Shown: positions 42,342 to 51,504 of the stretch, in pieces
Layout: each line of letters begins with the position of its first letter
How positions within the stretch are numbered: the first letter of the stretch is position 1
Assembly (NCBI RefSeq): GCF_018622995.1
Contig: NZ_CP076022.1
Span: 1,302,001-1,366,000, forward strand
Length of the DNA: 64,000 nt
Source: Arthrobacter jiangjiafuii
GTDB taxonomy: Bacteria; Actinomycetota; Actinomycetes; Actinomycetales; Micrococcaceae
Direction: 5' to 3'
Translations under genes and position numbers: made by a program
Notes under the pieces: model-generated
Databases searched by the model: none
Seen by the model: the letters and a program-made list of their open reading frames with translations, nothing else
What the model was told of the DNA's origin: nothing

Positions 42342-43039
42342 GCGAAGAACGCAATCCGGCCCTGTTCCGGCTGGGCAAGCCCCTGGTGGTGGCCATCGAC
42401 GGCCCCTCCGGTTCGGGCAAGTCCAGCATCAGCCGGGAAGCCGCCCGCCGCCTCCACGCGGCGTACCTAGACACCGGCGCCATGTACCGCGCCGTGACGC
42501 TGTACTGCATGGAGGCCGGGATTGACCTCGAGGACTCCGTGGCAGTGGAAGCCGCCACCCGCAACGCCGACATTGAACTCAGCACCTCTCCGGATGCCGA
42601 GTGGGTCCGGGTCAGCGGCCGCGACGTCACCGACGCCATCCGTGAACCGTCCGTGTCCTCATCGGTCAGTGCCGTAGCCACCACGCTGGGCGCCCGCGCC
42701 GAGCTGGTCCGCCGCCAGCAGCAGATGATCGCCGACTCCGGGCTGCGCATCGTGGCCGAGGGCCGGGACATCACCACCGTCGTCGCGCCCCATGCCGAGG
42801 TGCGGATCCTGCTGACCGCCTCCGAGGAGGCACGGCTGCGCCGCCGCGGCGTCCAGCTCGGCGGCACGCAAAGCGCCGCGCAGCTCAAGGAACAGGTCAT
42901 CACCCGCGACGCCAAGGATTCCACCGTGGTGAATTTCCAGCAGGCGGCCGACGGCGTGGTCACCATCGATTCCTCCGACCTGGACTTCGAAGAGACCGTC
43001 CAGGCGGTATTGAAAGTGGTTTACGCCACCACGCACTAG
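42338..43039 (+). CDS. cmk: cytidylate kinase
   Basis: Phosphorylates CMP/dCMP. P-loop GPSGSGKSSISRE (near residue 22), YLDTGAMYRAVTLYC, GRDITTVVAPHAEVRILLTA, and the LID arginines (RRRGVQL; TRDAKDS). 233 aa. GTG 42338 overlaps the tyrA TGA by four bases and has GGAAGG seven bases upstream; a further in-frame GTG at 42323 is less likely. Together with pyrG at 15.6 kb it supplies cytidine nucleotides. Confidence 0.95.
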   Translation: MSEERNPALFRLGKPLVVAIDGPSGSGKSSISREAARRLHAAYLDTGAMYRAVTLYCMEAGIDLEDSVAVEAATRNADIELSTSPDAEWVRVSGRDVTDAIREPSVSSSVSAVATTLGARAELVRRQQQMIADSGLRIVAEGRDITTVVAPHAEVRILLTASEEARLRRRGVQLGGTQSAAQLKEQVITRDAKDSTVVNFQQAADGVVTIDSSDLDFEETVQAVLKVVYATTH

Positions 43040-43067
43040 GACACCAACAGCATCAGCACGCCAACGT

Positions 43068-43097
43068 GCACCGACGGGCCAAATGTCCCGGCGGTGC
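43068..43097 (+). terminator. hairpin after cmk
   Basis: GCACCGACGGG (43068-43078) / CCCGGCGGTGC (43087-43097), one mismatch, 8-nt loop, no T tract. May attenuate or end the parA-cmk transcript ahead of der; the 193-bp gap to der otherwise shows no gene. Confidence 0.42.
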
Positions 43098-43232
43098 CGC
43101 ACGTGTTTCAATGGACAGGTGGAAACTGCGGTGTCATCGCCCGCGGAACCCCCTTACACACACTTACCGGGCTGAACTGTCCGGCGACGGCCTGCTTGCA
43201 GTGCTGCAGACCTCAACGGAAAGAAAGCAAAA

Positions 43233-44786
43233 ATGACGAACTCCTCATATTCCGGCACCGCCGGCGACGAGACGGGCCACGAAGAATACATCCCGGCCGG
43301 AGAGGACCAGGTTAACGAACGCCTGGCCAACATGGACGACGCCGAAGCCGAGCTGCGCGCCTCAACGCTGCGCTCCGGCCTGGACGACTACGAACTCGAC
43401 GAAGAAGACGCAGCCCTGCTGGCCGGCGGCTTCGACGAGTACGACGACGACGCCCCGCTCCGCCAGGACCCGGTAGTTGCCATCGTGGGACGGCCGAACG
43501 TCGGCAAGTCGACGCTGGTCAACCGTATCCTCGGCCGCCGCGAAGCCGTCGTCGAGGACACCCCCGGCGTCACCCGTGACCGCGTTTCCTACCCGGCCAC
43601 CTGGAACGGCGTGAACTTCACGCTCGTGGACACCGGTGGCTGGGAGCACGACGCCCGCGGCATCCATGCCCGCGTTGCCGGCCAGGCCGAGGTTGCCGTC
43701 GACGTCGCCGACGCCGTTCTGCTCGTGGTGGACGCCACGGTAGGCATCACCGCCACCGACGAAGCCGTGGTCCGCATGCTCCGCGGCAAGGGCAAGCCCG
43801 TCATCGTCGTCGCCAACAAGGTTGATGACATCCAGAACGAAGCCGATGCCTCGCAGCTCTGGGGCCTCGGCTTCGGCGAGCCGTACCCGGTCTCGGCCCT
43901 GCACGGCCGCGGTACCGGCGACATGCTCGATGCCATGATGGACGTGCTGCCCGAGTACTCGGCCTACGGCGGACTGGACAAGTCCGGCGGCCCGCGCCGC
44001 ATCGCGCTGATCGGACGCCCGAACGTGGGTAAGTCCTCGCTCCTGAACAAGCTGGCCGGAACCGAGCGCGTTGTCGTTGACGACACCGCCGGCACCACCC
44101 GCGACCCGGTTGATGAGCTCATTGAGCTCGGCGGCCGCACCTGGCGCTTCGTGGATACCGCCGGTATCCGCCGCCGCCAGCACATGGCCCAGGGTGCCGA
44201 CTTCTACGCCTCGCTGCGTACCCAGTCCGCCCTGGAAAAGGCCGAGGTTGCTGTTGTGCTCCTGGCAGTGGATGAAGTCCTGTCCGAACAGGATGTCCGC
44301 ATCCTGCAGCTTGCCATCGAGTCCGGCCGCGCCCTGGTGCTGGCCTTCAACAAGTGGGACCTGCTCGACGACGAACGCCGCCGCTACCTGCAGATCGAGA
44401 TTGAGCGCGACCTGGCCCACGTTGAGTGGGCCCCGCACGTGAACATCTCCGCCATGACCGGCTGGCACAAGGACAAGCTTGTTCCCGCCCTGGACACCGC
44501 TCTGGAGAGCTGGGACAAGCGCATCCCCACCGGCAAGCTCAACGCCTTCCTGGGCGAGCTCGTGGCAGCGCACCCGCACCCGGTCCGCGGCGGCAAGCAG
44601 CCCCGCATCCTCTTCGGCACGCAGGCTTCCTCCCGCCCGCCGAAGTTCGTGCTCTTCACCACCGGCTTCCTGGATCCGGGCTACCGCCGCTTCATCACCC
44701 GCCGGCTGCGCGAAACGTTCGGCTTCGAGGGCACGCCCATCGAGGTCAACATGCGCGTCCGCGAAAAGCGCGGCAAGAACCGCTAG
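43233..44786 (+). CDS. der: ribosome-associated GTPase Der (EngA)
   Basis: Double GTPase for 50S assembly. First G domain: [14 protein letters not shown] (near residue 86), [16 protein letters not shown]. Second: [14 protein letters not shown] (near residue 260), [19 protein letters not shown]. The KH-like C-terminus ends in [14 protein letters not shown]. 517 aa, about 70 longer than E. coli because of an acidic N-terminal extension ([20 protein letters not shown]), common in actinobacteria. ATG follows GGAAAGAAAG. Confidence 0.96.
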   Translation: MTNSSYSGTAGDETGHEEYIPAGEDQVNERLANMDDAEAELRASTLRSGLDDYELDEEDAALLAGGFDEYDDDAPLRQDPVVAIVGRPNVGKSTLVNRILGRREAVVEDTPGVTRDRVSYPATWNGVNFTLVDTGGWEHDARGIHARVAGQAEVAVDVADAVLLVVDATVGITATDEAVVRMLRGKGKPVIVVANKVDDIQNEADASQLWGLGFGEPYPVSALHGRGTGDMLDAMMDVLPEYSAYGGLDKSGGPRRIALIGRPNVGKSSLLNKLAGTERVVVDDTAGTTRDPVDELIELGGRTWRFVDTAGIRRRQHMAQGADFYASLRTQSALEKAEVAVVLLAVDEVLSEQDVRILQLAIESGRALVLAFNKWDLLDDERRRYLQIEIERDLAHVEWAPHVNISAMTGWHKDKLVPALDTALESWDKRIPTGKLNAFLGELVAAHPHPVRGGKQPRILFGTQASSRPPKFVLFTTGFLDPGYRRFITRRLRETFGFEGTPIEVNMRVREKRGKNR

Positions 44787-44793
44787 TATTGGT

Positions 44794-44828
44794 GCCCCGG
44801 ACGCCCCTGCGGCGTCCGGGGCTTTCCC
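44794..44828 (+). terminator. der terminator
   Basis: Perfect 12-bp stem GCCCCGGACGCC / GGCGTCCGGGGC, loop CCTGC, then TTTCCC, starting eight bases after the der stop. Confidence 0.85.
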
Positions 44829-44900
44829 GATTCGGGAAATCCGCCAATCATGAGGTAGAGTATTCGAGTTGCTTCGGCCGGATTCAAACCGGCCAAACAG

Positions 44901-44974
44901 CGGGTTGTGGCGCAGCTTGGTAGCGCACCTGACTGGGGGTCAGGGGGTCGCAGGTTCAAATCCTGTCAACCCGA
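44901..44974 (+). tRNA. tRNA-Pro (anticodon GGG)
   Basis: Cloverleaf of 74 nt: acceptor CGGGTTG / CAACCCG, D arm GCGC-AGCTTGGTA-GCGC, anticodon stem CCTGA / TCAGG with loop CTGGGGG (anticodon GGG, reads CCC), T arm with GTTCAAATC. CCA is not encoded. A terminator follows at once. Confidence 0.95.
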
Positions 44975-44980
44975 CAAATA

Positions 44981-45012
44981 GCCCGGCGGAACGAAAGTTC
45001 TGTCGGGCTTTT
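44981..45012 (+). terminator. tRNA-Pro terminator
   Basis: GCCCGGCGGAAC / GTTCTGTCGGGC with a GAAA tetraloop and two G-U pairs, followed by TTTT. Confidence 0.82.
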
Positions 45013-45037
45013 GTCGTTTAAAGTGCCGTAAAGCAAC

Positions 45038-45679
45038 CTAGTCCTCGCCGCCGAAGAAGCCGCCGTCGAGGATCCGGTTGTAGCGCAGCCGCAGCGCGCG
45101 TTCAGTGCTCGCTGCGAGTGTTGCCAGCAGAAGCCAGATATTCGCCCCGGCCGAGAGGTGGATGGGGCTGGTGAACGCGCCGATCCTCTCCGCCAGGGGC
45201 GGGAACTGCGTGACCTGCTCGATGATCTGCGGCACGCCCATCAAGAGGGCGGCCACGAGGACAACCGCCGAAGCGAGGCCCACGGCCCGGCTCAGCGCGG
45301 GGTTGCTCCGGTCCAGGCGGGCGCGCCGGCCCTCAGCCGAGGCGGGATCGGGTACCAGCTGCCGCTCCGTCCCGTCATAGCCCACATAGTGGCAGCGTTT
45401 GAGTCCGTAACCGCTGACCTCGACCTCGATGATGCCACCGGGCACCGGAAACGCTGCCGGGAGCGAGGATCGGGCCCGGTTGACGCCGTCGCGGTAAAGC
45501 TGCGCGTACACCTCGCCATCCTCATCGCCTCCGTGCCTGACGTCGACGGACCAGGTCTCCGGTACGCCGTCCTCGCCGGTGAGGCGCAGATGGAAGAGTG
45601 AACGCGTGAACAGCTGCCACCAGCGAAAGCCCGGCAGCGAATGGCCGTCGCCGGGCTTCACCGTCTTGTTGTGTGCCAT
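45038..45679 (-). CDS. hypothetical protein with two C-terminal membrane segments
   Basis: 213 aa. A soluble N-terminal half rich in aromatic residues (GFRWWQLFTRSLFHLRL; TWSVDVRHGGDEDGEVYAQL) looks like a beta-sandwich-type domain. Two hydrophobic segments follow (AVGLASAVVLVAALLMGVPQ and ANIWLLLATLAASTERAL). No family recognised. ATG 45679 follows GAGGAAC. Its start is 57 bases downstream of the PF06695-like gene on the same strand, so co-transcription is possible. Confidence 0.6.
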   Translation of the reverse strand: MAHNKTVKPGDGHSLPGFRWWQLFTRSLFHLRLTGEDGVPETWSVDVRHGGDEDGEVYAQLYRDGVNRARSSLPAAFPVPGGIIEVEVSGYGLKRCHYVGYDGTERQLVPDPASAEGRRARLDRSNPALSRAVGLASAVVLVAALLMGVPQIIEQVTQFPPLAERIGAFTSPIHLSAGANIWLLLATLAASTERALRLRYNRILDGGFFGGED

Positions 45680-45736
45680 TTTGTTCCTCTCGGAGTTCAC
45701 CGCCCGGACCTCTGCGGTCCGGGCGGCCGCTGTGGA

Positions 45737-46318
45737 TCAGACCCCGACGACGTAAGTGAGGGCGGCCCAGACCGACACGGTGATAACAGTAGTCCAGAGT
45801 ATGATCGCTACTGCCTGCCAGAGCAGCACCCAGCCTCGGGATGTTCCGCTGGCGATGAGGATCGCGGAAGTGAATTGGGTCGGGATCGCGAGTGGGCCGA
45901 GGATGCTCGCGCCGGGGACACCAAAGCGCACGAGCCACTTCTTGAAGCGCTGCTGGCCCTTGCTCTCGCGCCGGGCCGGTGGAGTCTCTTCCAACATGGG
46001 ACTCCCGCCATAACCGGCAGGCCCCGGGACCAGAGCGGCGTTCCGGGCCGCTGCCCGTCCCCGGTTGTGCTTTACGACGGCGGTGCGGGTCCGGGAGGCG
46101 AAGAGCACCACGAGGAGCACGCTCAGGAAATTACCGGCGGCGGCAGCGATGCCGGCAACGATGGGGTTCAGGCCGCCGACGAGGCCGATCACGGAGGCTC
46201 CTTCGCCCTCGATGAACGGAACTGCCCCGGCGAGCATGACGATAAAGGGCCGGAGGATTTCGGGCACTTGGGCCGCCAGCTCCTGGAAGTTGACGACCAT
46301 TTCCTGGATGGGATTCAT
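45737..46318 (-). CDS. small-multidrug-export-like membrane protein (PF06695 type)
   Basis: 193 aa. Hydrophobic segments around IVMLAGAVPFIEGEGASVIG, AGIAAAAGNFLSVLLVVLFA, VPGASILGPLAIPTQFTSAI and WQAVAIILWTTVITVSVWAA. The acidic motif in PFIEGEGA and the GP-IPT segment match what I recall of the Small_multi-drg_exporter family; transport has been shown for few members, so the name may mislead. A basic cytoplasmic linker (about residues 85-110) is unusual. Start at ATG 46318 after GAGG. Confidence 0.6.
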   Translation of the reverse strand: MNPIQEMVVNFQELAAQVPEILRPFIVMLAGAVPFIEGEGASVIGLVGGLNPIVAGIAAAAGNFLSVLLVVLFASRTRTAVVKHNRGRAAARNAALVPGPAGYGGSPMLEETPPARRESKGQQRFKKWLVRFGVPGASILGPLAIPTQFTSAILIASGTSRGWVLLWQAVAIILWTTVITVSVWAALTYVVGV

Positions 46319-46461
46319 GGGAGGGACCTCTTTCATGGGTGGTGTGTGGATTTGGGCCTTCTTGGCTACAAGAATCGCCCCGGCGGCGGTGCCTTCGCGT
46401 CGGTAGGGGTCCCTGAATTGCTGCCGCTTCATGCCTACCGGTACGGGTTGGCCGACTTCGT

Positions 46462-46490
46462 TTGCGTCGGTGACAATTGCCTAATAGGGT
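46462..46490 (+). promoter_or_regulatory. probable promoter of the LAL regulator
   Basis: TTGCGT (46462-46467), 17 bp, TAGGGT (46485-46490), 30 bases before the GTG start at 46520. Confidence 0.45.
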
Positions 46491-46519
46491 GCCGGCATGC
46501 TCTGAAGGGAGGGGCACTG

Positions 46520-49261
46520 GTGGATTTCCTGGGTCGGCGCGCCGAGCGCGCAACAGTCGATAACCTCCTCTCCCGGGCACGAGCCGGGCTAAGTGGGGCA
46601 ATCGTGGTGCGCGGGGAAGCGGGTATCGGCAAGACGGTGCTGCTCGAGCACGCCCGAGGCGCGGCGGAATCCTCGGGGTTCCGGGTGGTGTCCTCGGTCG
46701 GGGTGGAGTCTGAGACGCAGTTCGCTTTTGCTGGCCTGCATCAGTTGTGTGCACCTCTCCTGGACCACGTTGGTGCCCTGCCCGAGCCGCAGCGGACCGC
46801 TCTGGGCGTGGCGTTCGGGCAGCAAAGCGGTACGGTTCCGGACCGGTTCCTGATAGGGCTGGCCACCCTCAATCTGTTGGCCGAGGTCGCCGAGGAAGGG
46901 CCCCTGCTGTGCCTCGTCGACGATGCACAGTGGCTGGACGAGGCATCCGCACAGGTCCTCACGTTCGTGGCGCGACGGGTAGCGGCCGAACGGATGGCGC
47001 TGGTGTTCGCGCTGCGGGACCCCACCGACCGCGACATGGGCATGTTCGAAGGTATACCTGTCGTATGCCTGGGCGGCCTCGATGAGAACGACGCGCGGGC
47101 GTTGCTGGCAGCGGCCGCGCACACACCCCTGGACAACGGGATGCGGGACCGGGTCATCGCCGAGGCGTGTGGGAACCCCCTCGCACTCCTGGAGCTGGCC
47201 CGAAGCGCGCCGGCGGCATGGCAGGCCGGCGGGTTCGAGCTGCCCGAGCTGCCGGGCACCACGCACCGGATCGAGGACACCTTTCGGCGCCGCTCAGGCA
47301 GCCTGCCGGTGCCAACCCAAACGTTGCTGCTGGTTGCTGCGCTCGATTCGACCGGCGAGGTGGACCTGCTGTGGCGTGCGGCCGCGCATCTGGGGATCGC
47401 CTACGAGTCCGCGGCGCCCGCGGAAGCCGCCGGACTTCTGGAGATCGATACCCGGGTGCGGTTTCGTCATCCGCTGGTGCGTTCGGCTGTGCTGCGGGCC
47501 GCCTCCCCTCTGGAGCGTCGCCGTGCGCATGACGCGCTGGCCGCCGCCACCGATCCGGACGTCGACCCCGACCGCCGCGCCTGGCACCGGGCTCAGGCCG
47601 TGCTGGGCACCGACGAGGACGCCGCCGCTGGGCTGGTGCGGTCAGCAGACCGGGCGCGTGCCCGCGGCGGGCTGGCCGCCGCGGCGGCGTTCATGGAGCA
47701 TGCGGCCAGGCTGACCCCTGACCCTGCCGCCCGTGCGGGCCGGGCGCTGGAGGCCGCGCACGCCAAGCAGGAGGCTGGTGCGTCCGAGGACGCCTTGGAG
47801 TTGCTGAAGATCGCTGCGGCCGGTCCGCTCGATCCCTTGCAGCAGGCGCGCCTCGAACTGCTGCGTGCCCGGATCGCGTTTCATCTCGTCCGGGACAGTA
47901 TCGGCGGGGGAATGCTGCTGCACGCAGCCAGGAGCCTCGCCCCGCGGGATGCGGCGCTGTCCCGCGAGACCTATCTTCATGCGCTCGAAGCGGCGATTGT
48001 CACCGGCAACTTCGTCCGGGGCCGCAGCATACCGGAAGTTGCCGAGGCTGCCCGGGCGGCGCCCACTCCTACATGGCCGCAGAGGCCGGTGGATCTGTTG
48101 CTCGATGGGTTGGTTGAGACGTTCACGCAGGGGTACGCGGCCGGCCTGCCCGGGCGGCGGAGGGCGTTGGAGGCCTTCGTTCATGAGCCGGACGCTGACA
48201 CGGTGGACGGCGCCAACGGCTGCCGCTGGGGGTGGCTCGCCATCCGAACTGCGATGTCAGTGTTCGACGACGAGTCACTTCGCTCGTTGGCCATCCGCAA
48301 TGTCCGAGTGACGAGGGAGGCCGGCGCTCTGGCCACGCTCCCTGCCGCGCTTCTTGGCCAGTCCATCATGCTGGTCCTCTCCGGTGAGATCGCCCGGGCT
48401 GCCGAGCAGAATGCATCCGCGGCGGCGACCGGGGCTGTGCCTTTGCTCCACGCCCAGCTCGTCCTCTCCGCTTGGCGCGGCCATCCAACCGAGACCGCCG
48501 AGGCCCACGCGGCCATTGTCCGGAAGGCCGCCGGACCAGCGCACGGCACCGAAGAATCCTTGACGCAGTACGCCATGTCCGTGCTGCACAACGGTCTCGG
48601 TGATTACCCTGCGGCTTATGCCGCTGGGAAACGGGCCTACGACTCCGAAGCGTGGCGGTTCAACAACATGGCCCACTCCGAATTCATCGAAGCGGCCTGC
48701 CGTTCCGGCCGGCAGGATAGCGCGGCCGAAGCGCTGGAGCAGCTCAGCACACGGGCCCTCGCCAGCGGCACCCCCTGGGGGCTCGGCCTGGCGGCACGTG
48801 CACGTGCCCTGACCAGCGCCGGGTCGAAGGCAGAGGAAAGCTACCGTGAAGCCATAGAGCAGCTCGGACGCTGCCGGATGGCCGCCCACCTCGCCCGCAC
48901 CCACCTCGTCTATGGTGAGTGGCTTCGCCGCGAGGGCCGTCGCCAGGACGCCCGGGAACAGCTCCGCACCGCACACGGGATGCTGTTGGATATGGGCGCG
49001 GACGCGTTCGCACTGCGTGCCGGCCGCGAGCTGCGCGCCACCGGCGAGCACCCCCGCAAGCGAAGCGCCCAGCCAACCGACTCCCTCACCGCCCACGAGC
49101 TGCACATCGCCCGGCTGGTGGCCACCGGCGCAACCTCCCGCGAAGTCGCTACGGAACTCTTTCTCAGCCCGCGCACCATAGACGCCCATTTGCGCAGCAT
49201 CTTTCGCAAGGTCGGCATCACCTCCCGGCGGCAACTCCGGGAGCTGCCCCTTCCCCGATGA
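46520..49261 (+). CDS. LAL-type LuxR family transcriptional regulator (large ATP-binding)
   Basis: 913 aa. N-terminal ATPase: Walker A GEAGIGKT (residues 32-39), Walker B LLCLVDDAQWLDEAS (about 130), then sensor residues. The middle ~500 residues are helical TPR-like repeats. The C-terminal LuxR helix-turn-helix is complete (LTAHELHIARLVATGATSRE; LSPRTIDAHLRSIFRKVGIT). GTG 46520 has GGGAGGGG six bases upstream; open sequence extends much farther 5' but lies opposite the divergent gene. LAL/MalT-like activators respond to small molecules and often control adjacent genes; targets may be the divergent membrane genes. Confidence 0.9.
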   Translation: MDFLGRRAERATVDNLLSRARAGLSGAIVVRGEAGIGKTVLLEHARGAAESSGFRVVSSVGVESETQFAFAGLHQLCAPLLDHVGALPEPQRTALGVAFGQQSGTVPDRFLIGLATLNLLAEVAEEGPLLCLVDDAQWLDEASAQVLTFVARRVAAERMALVFALRDPTDRDMGMFEGIPVVCLGGLDENDARALLAAAAHTPLDNGMRDRVIAEACGNPLALLELARSAPAAWQAGGFELPELPGTTHRIEDTFRRRSGSLPVPTQTLLLVAALDSTGEVDLLWRAAAHLGIAYESAAPAEAAGLLEIDTRVRFRHPLVRSAVLRAASPLERRRAHDALAAATDPDVDPDRRAWHRAQAVLGTDEDAAAGLVRSADRARARGGLAAAAAFMEHAARLTPDPAARAGRALEAAHAKQEAGASEDALELLKIAAAGPLDPLQQARLELLRARIAFHLVRDSIGGGMLLHAARSLAPRDAALSRETYLHALEAAIVTGNFVRGRSIPEVAEAARAAPTPTWPQRPVDLLLDGLVETFTQGYAAGLPGRRRALEAFVHEPDADTVDGANGCRWGWLAIRTAMSVFDDESLRSLAIRNVRVTREAGALATLPAALLGQSIMLVLSGEIARAAEQNASAAATGAVPLLHAQLVLSAWRGHPTETAEAHAAIVRKAAGPAHGTEESLTQYAMSVLHNGLGDYPAAYAAGKRAYDSEAWRFNNMAHSEFIEAACRSGRQDSAAEALEQLSTRALASGTPWGLGLAARARALTSAGSKAEESYREAIEQLGRCRMAAHLARTHLVYGEWLRREGRRQDAREQLRTAHGMLLDMGADAFALRAGRELRATGEHPRKRSAQPTDSLTAHELHIARLVATGATSREVATELFLSPRTIDAHLRSIFRKVGITSRRQLRELPLPR

Positions 49262-49262
49262 A

Positions 49263-49313
49263 CCTTGGCTCGTTGCAACACAGCCCGTTGGAGCCCAAGG
49301 GGACCCGCGGGCT
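49263..49313. terminator. overlapping hairpins between convergent genes
   Basis: CCTTGGCTC (49263-49271) can pair with GAGCCCAAGG (49291-49300, one bulge), and AGCCCG (49282-49287) with CGGGCT (49308-49313). The two overlap and would be mutually exclusive. No long T tract. Confidence 0.35.
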
Positions 49314-49318
49314 GCCGC

Positions 49319-50581
49319 TTAGTGGATCCGGCGCCGCGAGCGGAGGCGGGTTTCCTCCCCGCCGGGGGTGCTGTCCCCGTGGCCGGCAGCGTAACGCCCG
49401 CCGAGAGGTCCCGCCGAGATGCCGTGCGCAACCACGCTGAGCAACACAGTCATGGTGACGGCAGCGACCGCGGTACCGACGGGCCCCGACTCGCCGAGTT
49501 CCTCAATAGCCAGGAGCACGAAGACGACGGAGGCGAGGCCGCGGGGCCCGAACCAGCCCACGAACAATACCGTCGAGGTATCCAATCCGGTCTTCGGCAG
49601 CGAAAGGGCAACCGGCAGCATCCGGATCACCGTCAGGCTCAGGACCGCGTACACGAGAGTCGACACAGAGAGATGGTCCAACGCGACCGGCACGAGGGCG
49701 GCGCCGAAGATAAACCACACTCCGAGTGAGAGCACCTCGCCCAACAGCTCCGGAAGCTCGCCCACCTCGTCCACGCTGGCAACGTCACGGGGCAGACCTG
49801 CACCGAACGCGATCCCCGCAACGAACGCCGCGATGAAGCCGTTGCCGCTGAGGGCCAAGGCCAGCGAGAAGCTGGCGAGGGCCACAGCCAGCGTGGCCAG
49901 GCGCCGGCCGCCGGGAAGGATCCACCGGCGCCGCGCCCCGAACGCGATGGCCTTCGCACCACCGAATCCCGCTACGAGGCCGACAAGGATCGCGACGGCC
50001 ACTTCGAGCAGCGGCCTAACGACCGAGTCATGGCCGCTGCCGACGCCGAGCTCAGCCGCCGTGAGCGAGAGCGCGAAGACGACGGCGGGGGTCACTATGC
50101 CGTCGTTGAGTCCGCTTTCCACGTTGAGGGTCCTGCGGATACGCATTGGAATCCGCTTATCGTTGATGACCTGGATGCTCAGGGCTGCGTCGGTGGGGGC
50201 CAGAGCGGCACCGACGAATCCGGCCAGTGCCCAGGTGAAGTCGCCGAACAGCAGCGCCGCCGCGAGGGCACCGAGGATCAGGGTGAGGGGAAGGCCGATC
50301 AGCAGCAGGCGCGCGGGTACACGGATGTCCCGGCGAAGTGCGGTGACGTCCACCCGCGCTGCGTCCGAGAACAGGAGCAGGGCCAGCGTCACCTCGGCGA
50401 GAAGGTGGACCGACGGCGTTTCAACGTTGATCGGGAGCGCTCCCCAGTCCTGGTTGGACAGGAGGAACCCGGCGATTGTGAGGACGATCGGGCCGGTGAT
50501 GTTCCACCGCGCGAGGCGGTCCGAGAACACGGCCCAGGCAAAGACCACGAGCATGAGTGCGGCGAACGCTGCCGGTGTCAT
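49319..50581 (-). CDS. cation:proton antiporter, CPA1/NhaP-like
   Basis: 420 aa, about 12 membrane helices. The ion-binding helices are recognisable: GAALAPTDAALSIQVI (TD) and NVESGLNDGIVTPAVVFAL (ND), the CPA1 pattern. Likely exchanges Na+ or K+ for H+ in pH and salt homeostasis. Ends in a short basic tail (RLRSRRRIH). Starts ATG 50581, just after the broken hydrolase gene on the same strand. Confidence 0.88.
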   Translation of the reverse strand: MTPAAFAALMLVVFAWAVFSDRLARWNITGPIVLTIAGFLLSNQDWGALPINVETPSVHLLAEVTLALLLFSDAARVDVTALRRDIRVPARLLLIGLPLTLILGALAAALLFGDFTWALAGFVGAALAPTDAALSIQVINDKRIPMRIRRTLNVESGLNDGIVTPAVVFALSLTAAELGVGSGHDSVVRPLLEVAVAILVGLVAGFGGAKAIAFGARRRWILPGGRRLATLAVALASFSLALALSGNGFIAAFVAGIAFGAGLPRDVASVDEVGELPELLGEVLSLGVWFIFGAALVPVALDHLSVSTLVYAVLSLTVIRMLPVALSLPKTGLDTSTVLFVGWFGPRGLASVVFVLLAIEELGESGPVGTAVAAVTMTVLLSVVAHGISAGPLGGRYAAGHGDSTPGGEETRLRSRRRIH

Positions 50582-50605
50582 CAGATGGTCCTCTCCGAAG
50601 CTCCA

Positions 50606-50818
50606 CTACTGCACGAGCGACGCCAGATCCTCGGCCACCGCAGCCATCCGCCCCTGAAACTGGTGGCCGCCCCTCTCGTGCCGCCAGGCTGCAGCTGACA
50701 TGTCCTCGTCGGGGAACCGAGACATCGTGACTGCCTGTCCCGACAGGGTTCGCAGTTGATCGGCCATCGGCTGGTCCTCCGCCCACCCGCCGGCACCGTG
50801 CACAAAGAGGATTCCCAT
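50606..50818 (-). pseudogene. alpha/beta hydrolase gene with internal deletion
   Basis: The 70-aa product begins like a small alpha/beta hydrolase (GILFVHGAGGWAEDQPMADQL; SRFPDEDMSAAAW) and ends like the C-terminus of the same family (GGHQFQGRMAAVAEDLASLV, with the catalytic His). The central ~110 residues, including the nucleophile elbow GHSxG, are missing. The frame is kept across the junction near residue 47. GGAG precedes ATG 50818. Most likely a non-functional remnant after in-frame deletion. Confidence 0.6.
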
Positions 50819-50883
50819 GCTGTCTCCGTTGATCCGGGTGCTGTTGGAAGACCACGGTTCGAGGCTAGCCCACAGGGGCACGG

Positions 50884-51504
50884 CTATCGAGGGACTTCGG
50901 CCAGCTCGGCCCGCAGATCGGTGTCACCGGTGTGGTGAACGGTCTGCAGGCCCAAGGCCTGGGCCGCGGAAATATTCGCCGCATTGTCGTCGATGAAAAC
51001 GATGTCCCGGGGCGGCACGCCCAGATCACCTGCCACGTATTCGAAGATCCGGGGGTCGGGTTTGAGCATGCGCAGCTGCCCGCTGAAGTACAGCCTGGAG
51101 AAGAGTCCGGGCCATTGCGCCGTGGCCGTGTAGTTCCGCGACATGGCCGCGGGCATGTTTGAGAGCAGGGCCAGCTGCGCGCCTTCCTTTGTGAGCGTCT
51201 CCAGCACGGACAGGGTTTTCGGATTGAGGTGCGCCCATTGTGCGGCGTCGAGGGCTTCCAGCGTTCGGACCTCATCCGCGCCGGCAGTCCTGCCCAGTAC
51301 GGCACTCCAGTACTGTGCAGGCGTCAGCGTTCCGGCGTCAAAGCCTTCGCGGTGGGTCCAATAGGGGCTTGAAGCGGCCTCCAGATCCAGGTCCAACCCG
51401 GTGGCCCGCTGCAACGCCAGCCAATCCCGGGGCTCCGGGGCCGTGGAGATCACCATGCCGTAGTCAAAGAGGTACCAAAGCCCTGGGCGGGACAGGCGGC
51501 TCAT
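50884..51504 (-). CDS. HAD superfamily hydrolase (YihX-like)
   Basis: 206 aa. Motif I is YLFDYGMV, with Gly in place of the second Asp as in YihX (FDLGNV), then LLSNMPA (motif II), KPDPRIFEYVAGDLG (motif III) and VFIDDNAANISAAQALG (motif IV). A helical cap lies at about residues 20-85. Predicted sugar-phosphate phosphatase, substrate unknown. Its ATG overlaps the TetR stop by four bases, so it is co-expressed with that regulator. Confidence 0.82.
   Translation of the reverse strand: MSRLSRPGLWYLFDYGMVISTAPEPRDWLALQRATGLDLDLEAASSPYWTHREGFDAGTLTPAQYWSAVLGRTAGADEVRTLEALDAAQWAHLNPKTLSVLETLTKEGAQLALLSNMPAAMSRNYTATAQWPGLFSRLYFSGQLRMLKPDPRIFEYVAGDLGVPPRDIVFIDDNAANISAAQALGLQTVHHTGDTDLRAELAEVPR

Noticed and set aside
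45641-46519. Upstream extension of the LAL regulator by 293 codons
   Set aside because: Overlaps two reverse-strand genes and the promoter region; GTG 46520 has a strong ribosome binding site and starts the ATPase domain.
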